In this document: piece by piece, positions 1-6,404 of the stretch
Numbering within the stretch: position 1 is the stretch's first letter
Layout: each line of letters begins with the position of its first letter
Assembly: GCA_005779525.1 (NCBI GenBank)
Contig: SXIZ01000132.1
Span: 1 to 14,464, forward strand
Direction: 5' to 3'
Source of the DNA: Methylococcaceae bacterium
GTDB lineage: Bacteria > Pseudomonadota > Gammaproteobacteria > Methylococcales > Methylomonadaceae
DNA: 14,464 nucleotides
Notes under the pieces: generated by a model
Database searches by the model: none
The model's input: the letters and a program-made list of their open reading frames with translations, nothing else
What the model was told of the DNA's origin: nothing
Position numbers and translations under genes: made by a program

Positions 1-2
1 GG

Positions 3-1340
3 ATATATATAGTTGTCTCCGCGCTGGTGGTATCCGTGGTGGTCGGTTATCTCTTGTGGCGTAATATCGCAACCGTAGTCACTTCTGACGTTTCCTTGCA
101 AACCAACGCCACCGTGACCCAGACCCTGGAAATTCCTGGACAAACAAAGCCCATTCCATCAGCCACCCCAAACGCAAACAATACCAATGGGGCCACATCT
201 GGCGCGGCCAGTAATCAAACACCGCATCTTACTCGACCAGAGATCATTAACAGTAAACCTGATTATTACAGCGGCTTTGCTCGCGTGCGCGAAGCGGATG
301 CTTTAGATGAATTTAAAGATAATGGGCGGAATGACGAACAATCCGCACAAGTTAAAGTTGAGATTATTACCCCGGAACCCCCACCTAAGGAAGTCGTCAT
401 CGCCGCCAGTGGCAGCACTACGATTCAAGATGCAACCGCCGCCAAAAGCACGTTGTCCGAAGCCCCGGTTGCTCCAGTCAGTGATGCTAAATTCAAAAAT
501 AGCTCTCCCGCGCCAGAACTCCCCAGTGCAACAGCAAAAGCTATCAACCAGGAGCCTACTGTCCCTTCGCCCCAGGTAATGACCACAGTGAAGCCTGTTA
601 GCCCGCCTAAGCCTCCCAAAAAAGAAAACAAACCCAGTGTAGTACGTGAAGAATCCAAACGACCTCTGGAAACGGCCGAGCCTTCATTGGACAATTTCGC
701 CACAAATACGCGTGAAAAACTAAAAATCGTGGCGCCTCAAAAGCCAGAAACGCCAAAAGCACCTGATCTCGTACCTACGCAGGCCAAGTTATCTGTAGTG
801 GAAAAAACAGACCTGGACACCAGAAAATCCATCTCTGATGAAACCCTGAAAAAAACCCCACTTAAAGTAGATTCAACTGTCACGACTAAACCTGTTGCAA
901 CTCCAGAACCCGAAAAGACAGCCCCTGAAGCCGGATTGAATACACCCATACCCGTAAAATCTTCCCCTGACGCAGCCAACTTAGCTAAATTAGGGGTGGT
1001 GATGAAATATAAAGCAGAAACCCCAAAAGCCACTGAAAAAGCTGAAAAACCCGTTACGCCCCCCGCCCCGACGCCACCTGTAGCCGAAGCCAAACCCACA
1101 AAGCCTGCAAGTACAAAATATACATTACAGTTAATGACCTTTGCTCAGCCTCAGTCTTTGCAAAATTTCATGAACAAATATGGCTCACTCGGGGGCGGAT
1201 TACGCCACTATACCGTCACCAAAGACGGTGTGGAACGTTATGTCGTGGTTTATGGCGCATATGATAGTGCCGCACAAGCAGATGAAGCGAAACAAAAATT
1301 ACCCGCAGAATTTCGACAAGCATTAGCGAGAAAAATGTGA
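3..1340 (+). CDS. DamX-like SPOR-domain cell-division protein, 5' partial
   Basis: The frame is open to the left window edge, so the gene starts upstream. A GTG at 27 lies inside the membrane-helix coding region and is unlikely to be the real start. The visible protein begins with a hydrophobic stretch rich in Val and Leu, ending near GYLLWRN, which fits a single transmembrane helix. About 330 residues of Pro/Lys/Ala/Thr-rich low-complexity linker follow, presumably periplasmic. The last ~74 residues (bases ~1116-1337, beginning KYTLQLMTFAQ) have the pattern of a SPOR domain, including the YVVVYGAYDSAAQA segment. SPOR domains bind denuded glycan strands at the division septum. Membrane helix, disordered linker and C-terminal SPOR is the DamX architecture. 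In many gammaproteobacteria damX follows aroB, so aroB may lie just upstream, but this cannot be seen. Another SPOR protein is possible because the N-terminal part is missing. Confidence 0.8.
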   Translation: MYIVVSALVVSVVVGYLLWRNIATVVTSDVSLQTNATVTQTLEIPGQTKPIPSATPNANNTNGATSGAASNQTPHLTRPEIINSKPDYYSGFARVREADALDEFKDNGRNDEQSAQVKVEIITPEPPPKEVVIAASGSTTIQDATAAKSTLSEAPVAPVSDAKFKNSSPAPELPSATAKAINQEPTVPSPQVMTTVKPVSPPKPPKKENKPSVVREESKRPLETAEPSLDNFATNTREKLKIVAPQKPETPKAPDLVPTQAKLSVVEKTDLDTRKSISDETLKKTPLKVDSTVTTKPVATPEPEKTAPEAGLNTPIPVKSSPDAANLAKLGVVMKYKAETPKATEKAEKPVTPPAPTPPVAEAKPTKPASTKYTLQLMTFAQPQSLQNFMNKYGSLGGGLRHYTVTKDGVERYVVVYGAYDSAAQADEAKQKLPAEFRQALARKM

Positions 1341-1386
1341 ACCCGACAACAGAGCCTATTAATCATCCATCGAGGCGCCGTTAGCT

Positions 1387-2706
1387 ATGAATTCTGCTTT
1401 AGAGCACGTTAATGATCTCTTAGACTTTATTGATAACAGTCCCAGCCCTTGGCATGCGGTCCACACTATCAAAGAACATCTCCTGCAAGCAGGATTTCAG
1501 CCCGTCTTAGAGCAAGAAAAATGGACACTCACCCCAGGTGGACGATACTTTTGCGTGCGGGATGATGCCTCCATCATTGCTTTTCGCCTCGCGCAACACC
1601 TCGATGCCCAGAGTGCCTTCAAAATTATCGGCGCTCACACAGATTCTCCGGGGTTAAGAATAAAGCCCAATCCTATCCCTGCGAGCGATGGTTTAGTCAG
1701 ATTAGGCGTCGAAGTTTATGGCGGTCCAATTTTAGCGACTTTTGCAGATAGAGATTTAAGTCTGGCAGGCCGAATAAGCTATATAACCTCAGATGCTAAA
1801 ATTACAAGTCGTTTAATTAAATTTGACCAGCCCGTATTACGTTTACCAAACTTAGCGATTCACATGAATCGCACCGTCAATGACGACGGTTTAAAATTTA
1901 ATCGGCAAACCGAATTACCTTTGATTTTCAGCAACAGTATCGCGGAACAAATTCCCTGCGATTATCTGCATACTAAATTGCTGCAAACAGTAGACGAAGA
2001 TATATCACAGATTCTCAGCTGGGAATTGCACGTCTATGATACTCAAAAAGGCGTAATTTGGGGGGCCGATCACGAGTTTTACGCTAACAGCCAACTCGAT
2101 AACCTTGCGTCTTGTCACGCAGGTTTAACCGCGTTATTGCAAGCCCCAACTCCAAACTCCAGCGAAATCCAGGTGCTCGCTTGCTTTGATCATGAAGAAA
2201 TTGGAAGCTGTTCTGCCAAGGGCGCGGAAAGTAGTTTTTTACCAGATATCCTCGAACGCATAGGCATAGCGCTCAATCTACATGCAGAAGACTATAAATG
2301 CTTGTTAGCGCGGAGCTTTATGATCAGTGCCGACATGGCCCATGCCTACCAGCCCAATTTTCCAGCCGCCTACGAACCCGAACATAAGATTTTAATGAAC
2401 CGTGGCCCAGTCGTAAAACTGAATGTTAACCAACGTTATGCGACGGAAAGCCTTTCCATGGCCATGTTTAAACAATGGTGCGCTCTCGCTGGTGTACCTA
2501 TCCAAACGTATAACCATCGCACTGACCTTGCTTGTGGCAGTACCATTGGCCCAATTATTTCTGCTAAACTGGGCGTCAGAACTGTTGATGTCGGTAGCCC
2601 AATGTGGGCAATGCACAGTTGCCGTGAGAGTGCTGGGGTGTTAGATCATGAGTATATGATTAAAGCCTTAACAGCATTTTATCAACACGAACTAGTTTTG
2701 GCTTAA
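1387..2706 (+). CDS. apeB: M18 family aminopeptidase
   Basis: This 439-residue protein matches the M18 (aspartyl aminopeptidase-like) metallopeptidase family along its whole length and at the usual size of about 430. The metal-site and catalytic motifs are all present: AHTDSPGLR (His84), QLDNLASC (Asp238), FDHEEIGS (Glu270 and Glu271), ISADMAHA (Asp316) and SPMWAMHSCRE (His410). It is expected to be a cytoplasmic enzyme with two metal ions that removes N-terminal residues, probably acidic ones, from peptides. No signal peptide is seen. The ATG is preceded by GAGG at 1372-1375, a spacing of 11 bases. It lies 46 bases after the SPOR gene on the same strand and is probably co-transcribed with it. 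The symbol apeB is used for this family in pseudomonads and is given by family membership. Confidence 0.93.
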   Translation: MNSALEHVNDLLDFIDNSPSPWHAVHTIKEHLLQAGFQPVLEQEKWTLTPGGRYFCVRDDASIIAFRLAQHLDAQSAFKIIGAHTDSPGLRIKPNPIPASDGLVRLGVEVYGGPILATFADRDLSLAGRISYITSDAKITSRLIKFDQPVLRLPNLAIHMNRTVNDDGLKFNRQTELPLIFSNSIAEQIPCDYLHTKLLQTVDEDISQILSWELHVYDTQKGVIWGADHEFYANSQLDNLASCHAGLTALLQAPTPNSSEIQVLACFDHEEIGSCSAKGAESSFLPDILERIGIALNLHAEDYKCLLARSFMISADMAHAYQPNFPAAYEPEHKILMNRGPVVKLNVNQRYATESLSMAMFKQWCALAGVPIQTYNHRTDLACGSTIGPIISAKLGVRTVDVGSPMWAMHSCRESAGVLDHEYMIKALTAFYQHELVLA

Positions 2707-2724
2707 TTTACCAGTGAGTTTGCT

Positions 2725-2752
2725 TTAGAAATACATCAATTACAGGCATAAT
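2725..2752 (+). promoter_or_regulatory. Possible sigma-70 promoter for the HDOD-fimV unit
   Basis: In the 128-bp gap after the aminopeptidase gene, CATAAT (2747-2752) matches the -10 consensus at five of six positions. TTAGAA (2725-2730) lies 16 bases upstream but matches the -35 consensus poorly. The placement before a new gene pair is reasonable, but the -35 is weak and the region is AT-rich, so chance matches are likely. Confidence 0.25.
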
Positions 2753-2766
2753 AAATAATACAATTA

Positions 2767-2800
2767 ATTGCGTTACTCACCAGATCCGGTCATACGCAAT
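2767..2800. repeat. Inverted repeat in the leader of the HDOD gene
   Basis: ATTGCGT (2767-2773) is perfectly repeated in inverted orientation as ACGCAAT (2794-2800), with 20 bases between. It overlaps the end of a 10-bp palindrome, CAATTAATTG (2761-2770). It sits 34 bases before the HDOD start codon and downstream of the possible -10. It could be an operator, a leader hairpin, or a weak terminator for the upstream gene, although no T-run follows it. The function is unknown. Confidence 0.35.
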
Positions 2801-2834
2801 ACACAAAATTATCCGACTCGAGTAAGGGTTTTAA

Positions 2835-4073
2835 ATGTCAGTTACACAAGAGATGCTACTCAAATTTTCCTCCTTCCGCCAACTTACGGAAGACCAACTG
2901 ACCATGCTACTGGGTGCAGGAGAGGTAAAAATGTTTAAGGCTGCACAGGGTGAAAAAATCATTACCCGCGGCTCGAATGATGAATTTAGTTTTTTTCTGG
3001 TGAATGGATCACTCAAATTAATTGCCCGCGATGGTCAAACAGCCATCATCAAAGCAGACTCGACTTCAGCAAAACAACCCATTACCCAATTAAAACCTCG
3101 GCAATATGATGTCGTTGCTGACAGCATGGTATCGTATTTAAAAATTAACAGTCAGATACTCGAAAACTTAAGCGCCGGTAGCCAGTCACAAACCGCAGGC
3201 ATTCAAGTTGAAAATGAATCCGGCAATGCTGATGTCTACTTTCAACTCTATCATGATATTAAAGCGGATCACATTGTGCTCCCTTCGCTAGCGGATGTCG
3301 CACTTAAAATCAACAAGACGATTTCTACGAATGACAAAATCAGCGCATTACAGCTGGAGAACATGATTTTAGTCGATCCTGCAATTGCCGCTAAATTGAT
3401 CAAACTCGCGTATGCCGCACAAGAAGATAATAATAGCTTTGAAATCCAAGACATTGCGGAAGTCATTATTCGACTGGGTTTACATAAAGTAAGCGATGTA
3501 GTCAAAGTATTGTCGGTAAAAGACGTATTTAAACCATTAAATCAAATGCATAACCAACTTATCAAAGAAGTTTGGTTAGAAAGCATTTACGTGAGTGCCA
3601 TAGCCTCCTTACTAGCTGAAGATCACCCCCATCTCAATCCTAAAAAAGCGCAATTAATGGGGTTATTACATAATATTGGCGCCATATTAATTTTAGATTG
3701 TATTGATAAAGAAAAATCTTTAGCATCCGAAACACATCAAATGCGTGCCATTATTTCCGAACTTGGCAATAATATTGGCGCCATGTTATTGGATAAATGG
3801 GGATTCTCACAAGCCTGTGTCAATGCGGTCAAAGACTCCAACCAGTGGCGTCGCAACAGTGATAGTAAACAATTAGACTACTGTGATCTATTGATTTTAG
3901 CTAAATTATTTAGTTACGTGGGCACACCTAGGGTCGAGGGATTACCTGTGATCACAGAACTCCCCGTCTACCGCAAACTCAACTGGCAAGAAACCGGGGT
4001 TATTAAAGGCATGAAATTGCTAGCCCGCGCGAAACAAAAAATGCAAAATCTAGTACAGGTGTTTGATGAATAA
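2835..4073 (+). CDS. Cyclic-nucleotide-binding-like/HDOD domain protein
   Basis: This is a 412-residue cytoplasmic protein without signal peptide or membrane segments. Residues ~1-115 resemble the beta-roll of a cyclic-nucleotide-binding domain (FKAAQGEKIITRGSNDEFSFFLVNGSLKLI at the front, shown here only as a landmark at residues 34-63). The usual phosphate-binding cassette (a GE...RxA-type motif) is not recognisable, so ligand binding is doubtful. Residues ~135-350 form an HDOD domain, with the characteristic DPAIAAKLIKLA at 181-192 and LLHNIG at 277-282, where a catalytic HD enzyme would have His-Asp. HDOD proteins are non-enzymatic regulators in motility, signalling and cell-cycle pathways. 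The ATG has AAGGG at 2824-2828, 6 bases upstream. The stop overlaps the start of the FimV-like gene, indicating translational coupling. The exact role is not known. Confidence 0.85.
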   Translation: MSVTQEMLLKFSSFRQLTEDQLTMLLGAGEVKMFKAAQGEKIITRGSNDEFSFFLVNGSLKLIARDGQTAIIKADSTSAKQPITQLKPRQYDVVADSMVSYLKINSQILENLSAGSQSQTAGIQVENESGNADVYFQLYHDIKADHIVLPSLADVALKINKTISTNDKISALQLENMILVDPAIAAKLIKLAYAAQEDNNSFEIQDIAEVIIRLGLHKVSDVVKVLSVKDVFKPLNQMHNQLIKEVWLESIYVSAIASLLAEDHPHLNPKKAQLMGLLHNIGAILILDCIDKEKSLASETHQMRAIISELGNNIGAMLLDKWGFSQACVNAVKDSNQWRRNSDSKQLDYCDLLILAKLFSYVGTPRVEGLPVITELPVYRKLNWQETGVIKGMKLLARAKQKMQNLVQVFDE

Positions 4074-5364
4074 TACACTCAAAATGTTGGCTCACGCAGT
4101 TGCGCTCGCGGTTGCGACACAAATACCTAGCGCTTTGGCGGAAAATTACACCGTTAAACCCGGAGACGCTTTATCGCAAATTGCCATCAAGACTCGCGAT
4201 CAGTCCAATGGTTTACTCAATAAAGAGCAAATCATGTTGACCCTCTATTTGTTGAACCAACATGCATTTATTAACGGGGACATCGACCGACTGATTGTTA
4301 ACAAACAATTGCACATTCCTGACAATGCGGCAGATTTCTTGCAAATATCAAAACTTGAGGCCAGCAATCGCTTACGTGAACACAATTTTGCTGAACTCAG
4401 CTTACCCAGCCCAAGTGCCCCCATAACCAAACCCACAAATAATCTCTCCAGCAATAGCATTGGCAGTCCAGAGTATGCCGAAATCGTGCAGCGTTTAAAC
4501 ACGCATCAACAAAACATTGAAATGCTAAAAATTGAAAATGCGCACATCACCCGCAATTTTAAATTATTAGAGCGAGCCTTAGGCCGCGTCGTTTTAGTGC
4601 AAGGCTTGATGACCAACGACCTCTTAAAAGTCAAAACGAGTATGACAGGCAGCAGCGGATCAGCTTCCGATAATAGCTTATCACTTGAGTCTGTTAAGCC
4701 CATCGCTGACGGTAACCCACTGCTTGAAAGCCCAGTACCTGCAGCGGGGAATACTGCTTCTGATTTAAATACCACAATGGCCCCCAGTCAGACAGTGGCA
4801 ACACCAACCCCAACGACGGACCAACCAACAGCCATAACAACTCCCCCTAGCAGCATTAGCCCTACGCCAGTGCAGCCCCCCGAACCTGAAGCAACGGTCG
4901 ACAACGATGATATGCTTACTTGGTTAATGGCCTTGGGCCTATTACTGCCGTTATCCTTAGCGCTAATCTGGTTTACCGATTTTCGCCAAATTCGTAGCCG
5001 CCGCTTTAAAACTCCAGCGGATGAAAATGAGCCCCTTGAAAGCAAAGTGACTGCCAAAGAAAAACTGGCCAATTCATCGGAGAGCCATCGCTACACCACG
5101 TCTGTTTCGCCAGCAAAACACGATAGCGATCAGCCATCAGAAGCAGGAAAATTATCTCTAGAGAATTTCGCCGCAGAATTAGGCGGCTTGCCTAACGATG
5201 ACAGTGAATTACTCAGTGCTTTAGAATTACTGGATATGTGCCTACTCTTTGGCGACTACAAACAAGCACATGCGGTCGCGACCCAAGCCAAGGATCAACA
5301 TAAAGACTCAACGGTATTAGCAAGAAAACTGGCGTTTATTGAACGTAAGCTCGCTAAAGCTTAA
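4066..5364 (+). CDS. Compact FimV-like LysM membrane protein
   Basis: The protein has 432 residues from the ATG at 4066. A TTG three bases earlier is less likely. AGGT at 4057-4060 gives 5-base spacing, and the first 8 bases overlap the HDOD stop. A signal peptide ends near SALA-EN (about residue 26). A FimV-core/LysM domain covers ~27-90, with YTVKPGDALSQIA and a later NGDIDRL. A coiled-coil-like segment follows (~135-190), then a Ser/Pro/Thr-rich linker and one transmembrane helix at ~283-305 with Arg-rich residues after it. The cytoplasmic tail ends in a FimV C-terminal TPR-like segment (~364-432, ALELLDMCLLFGDYKQA). FimV proteins bind peptidoglycan and organise the cell pole, affecting type IV pili and, in Pseudomonas, cAMP production. 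This one is far shorter than the ~900-residue Pseudomonas protein and lacks its long acidic region. The family call is firm, but orthology to fimV itself is less so. Confidence 0.85.
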   Translation: MNNTLKMLAHAVALAVATQIPSALAENYTVKPGDALSQIAIKTRDQSNGLLNKEQIMLTLYLLNQHAFINGDIDRLIVNKQLHIPDNAADFLQISKLEASNRLREHNFAELSLPSPSAPITKPTNNLSSNSIGSPEYAEIVQRLNTHQQNIEMLKIENAHITRNFKLLERALGRVVLVQGLMTNDLLKVKTSMTGSSGSASDNSLSLESVKPIADGNPLLESPVPAAGNTASDLNTTMAPSQTVATPTPTTDQPTAITTPPSSISPTPVQPPEPEATVDNDDMLTWLMALGLLLPLSLALIWFTDFRQIRSRRFKTPADENEPLESKVTAKEKLANSSESHRYTTSVSPAKHDSDQPSEAGKLSLENFAAELGGLPNDDSELLSALELLDMCLLFGDYKQAHAVATQAKDQHKDSTVLARKLAFIERKLAKA

Positions 5365-5392
5365 AATTGGGTAGGTCGAGATTAAGTTCATG

Positions 5393-5420
5393 CGTAGGGT
5401 GAGTTTAAATGCACCCTACG
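5393..5420. repeat. Hairpin with TAGGGTG/CACCCTA arms after fimV-like gene
   Basis: CGTAGGGTG (5393-5401) and CACCCTACG (5412-5420) form a perfect 9-bp stem with a 10-base loop, 28 bases after the fimV-like stop codon. The following TTAAATT is only weakly T-rich, so it may serve as an inefficient terminator. The arm core TAGGGTG is the same as in the inverted repeats found after pqqE at 7507-7630, so it may instead be a short dispersed palindromic repeat. Confidence 0.6.
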
Positions 5421-5433
5421 TTAAATTGACAAA

Positions 5434-5469
5434 CCACAACGGTGATTAAGCAAAAGCTAAGCGTTGTGG
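5434..5469 (-). terminator. Probable terminator of fdxA
   Basis: CCACAACG (5434-5441) pairs perfectly with CGTTGTGG (5462-5469). The 20-base loop holds a small internal AGC/GCT stem. Read on the minus strand it lies 11 bases after the fdxA stop and is followed by TTTGTCAATTT, a weak T-tract. It could act in both directions between the convergent fimV-like and fdxA genes. Confidence 0.5.
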
Positions 5470-5480
5470 CTATTAATTGA

Positions 5481-5804
5481 TTATCTTTCGAGCAAATCTA
5501 ATTTATTTGGCTTACCATTCCACGACTCCGCATCCGCCGAAGGTTGGGATACTTCCGTGATTGACGGCCAAAGTTTAGCTAATTCCGCATTGATCTGAGC
5601 AAAGTTTTCTTGACCAGAAGGCAATTCATCTTCAGCATAGATGGCATTTGCCGGGCACTCAGGTTCGCAAAGCGTACAATCAATACACTCATCAGGATCA
5701 ATTACTAAGAAATTAGGACCTTCGTGAAAACAATCAACTGGACAAACATCAACACAGTCAGTAAATTTACACTTAATACAGTTTTCAGTGACTACAAAAG
5801 CCAT
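5481..5804 (-). CDS. fdxA: 7Fe-8S ferredoxin FdxA
   Basis: This 107-residue protein has the size and cysteine pattern of Azotobacter-FdI-type ferredoxins. By family correspondence, Cys9, Cys17 and Cys50 should bind the [3Fe-4S] cluster, and Cys21, Cys40, Cys43 and Cys46 the [4Fe-4S] cluster. Cys12 and Cys25 are the usual non-ligand cysteines. The C-terminal extension (SWNGKPNKLDLL) is also typical. It is a soluble low-potential electron carrier, and its partner cannot be read from the sequence. The ATG at 5804 is preceded on the minus strand by AGGT (bases 5814-5817), spacing 9. It is transcribed alone, divergent from the pqqDE unit and convergent with the fimV-like gene. That divergence raises, but does not show, a link to PqqE. 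Confidence 0.95.
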   Translation of the reverse strand: MAFVVTENCIKCKFTDCVDVCPVDCFHEGPNFLVIDPDECIDCTLCEPECPANAIYAEDELPSGQENFAQINAELAKLWPSITEVSQPSADAESWNGKPNKLDLLER

Positions 5805-5839
5805 ACAAATTTTACCTAGAATGAATTAAAAAATTAAAT

Positions 5840-5862
5840 ATTATTCTTACACAACGAATAAT
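5840..5862. promoter_or_regulatory. Dyad at the fdxA promoter, candidate operator
   Basis: ATTATTC (5840-5846) and GAATAAT (5856-5862) are perfect inverted repeats 9 bases apart. On the minus strand they begin just downstream of the expected transcription start of fdxA and end 35 bases before its ATG. Position and symmetry fit a repressor site. The sequence is AT-rich, so chance is a real alternative, and no known regulator is matched with confidence. Confidence 0.35.
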
Positions 5863-5869
5863 TTCGATG

Positions 5870-5878
5870 ATTGTAGCA
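5870..5878 (-). promoter_or_regulatory. Extended -10 promoter of fdxA
   Basis: Read on the minus strand, bases 5878-5870 give TGCTACAAT, an extended -10 element (TGn followed by TACAAT, five of six matches to consensus). The region 17 bases further upstream is a T-run (5893-5898), not a good -35, which is usual for extended -10 promoters. Transcription would start near 5863 and leave a leader of about 58 bases. Confidence 0.45.
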
Positions 5879-6064
5879 GAAATGCCAATATAAAAAAATA
5901 CTGCCAAAATATTTCATCACCCTGACTGACATATGTTTTAATTAATCGCTAAGCAACCCTGCATTACACTCTGACCCATGCTGTATTAAAGAGTGCTAGT
6001 AAAGCGTCAGGTAAATTCTTCGAATTATCCGCTTAATACCTTAAGCAGTGAGTAGGTGAACAGA
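5879..6064. other. Upstream region of the pqqDE unit, no gene seen
   Basis: This is the pqq-facing part of the 327-bp gap between fdxA and pqqD. Only very short ORFs without ribosome binding sites occur here on either strand. No convincing -35/-10 pair facing pqqD was found; candidates such as CTGACA (5926-5931) and TATTAA (5984-5989) lack partners at the right distance. AGGTGA at 6054-6059 is the ribosome binding site of the short ORF that follows. Confidence 0.5.
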
Positions 6065-6148
6065 ATGCAACCCATAAATACAACGCTAAACCTAATCAAC
6101 ACAGATTTTAACTTGGCTCACACCTTAACCTATGACTATAAACGCTGA
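6065..6148 (+). CDS. Short ORF (27 aa) overlapping the start of pqqD
   Basis: ATG at 6065 is preceded by AGGTGA (6054-6059) with 5-base spacing, the best ribosome binding site in this region. The frame runs 27 codons to TGA at 6146-6148 and overlaps the first 17 bases of pqqD, which has no ribosome binding site of its own. The peptide starts MQPINTTLN and ends HTLTYDYKR. It sits where pqqA would be and has the right length, and its Tyr23 and Arg27 line up with the conserved C-terminal Tyr and Arg of PqqA. However, the essential Glu four residues before that Tyr is His19, and there is no Glu anywhere. It is therefore not a functional PqqA by known chemistry. The best reading is a translated leader that couples ribosomes into pqqD. 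A chance ORF cannot be excluded. Confidence 0.45.
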   Translation: MQPINTTLNLINTDFNLAHTLTYDYKR

Positions 6149-6404
6149 ACACCCCATAAAATTCTCCCCCATGTACCGCCTACAATGGGAAGAAGCACAG
6201 GAAAAACATGTTATTCTGTATCCAGAAGGCATGGTAGAGCTTAACCAAAGCTCAGCGGAAATTTTAAAATTATGCGATGGTACGCTCAATCTCGAGCAAA
6301 TCATCAGCGCGCTGGAAGCCAAATTTGCAACTACTGGCCTAACCCATGACATAACTGCATTTCTTGAGGTCGCCTTACACCATGGCTGGATACAACAAAA
6401 CTAA
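6132..6404 (+). CDS. pqqD: PqqD, peptide chaperone of PQQ biosynthesis
   Basis: The protein has 90 residues, the normal PqqD size. The family pattern runs from YRLQWEEAQEKHVILYPEG through LNQSSAEILKLCDG to the C-terminal helices. PqqD is a winged-helix RiPP recognition protein that binds the PqqA precursor and presents it to the radical SAM enzyme PqqE in the cytoplasm. The ATG at 6132 is the only reasonable start, because an in-frame TAA lies at 6126-6128 and the next Met is inside the conserved part. No Shine-Dalgarno sequence precedes it, so translation is probably coupled to the 27-codon ORF that overlaps it. Its 3' end overlaps pqqE by 23 bases. Unusually, pqqA, pqqB and pqqC are not upstream. 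Confidence 0.93.
   Translation: MTINAEHPIKFSPMYRLQWEEAQEKHVILYPEGMVELNQSSAEILKLCDGTLNLEQIISALEAKFATTGLTHDITAFLEVALHHGWIQQN

Noticed and set aside
425..1099. Minus-strand open frames of 92 and 120 codons inside the SPOR gene
   Set aside because: They are opposite a Pro/Ala/Lys-rich coding region, have low-complexity Gly/Ser/Val translations and show no known domain. They are shadows of the plus-strand gene.
5926..5999. Promoter elements facing pqqD
   Set aside because: Hexamers resembling -35 and -10 were seen, but none pair at 16-18 bases with acceptable matches.
6065..6148. Calling the short ORF pqqA
   Set aside because: It has no Glu, and the Glu-x-x-x-Tyr motif required for PQQ formation is absent, so the gene symbol would be wrong.
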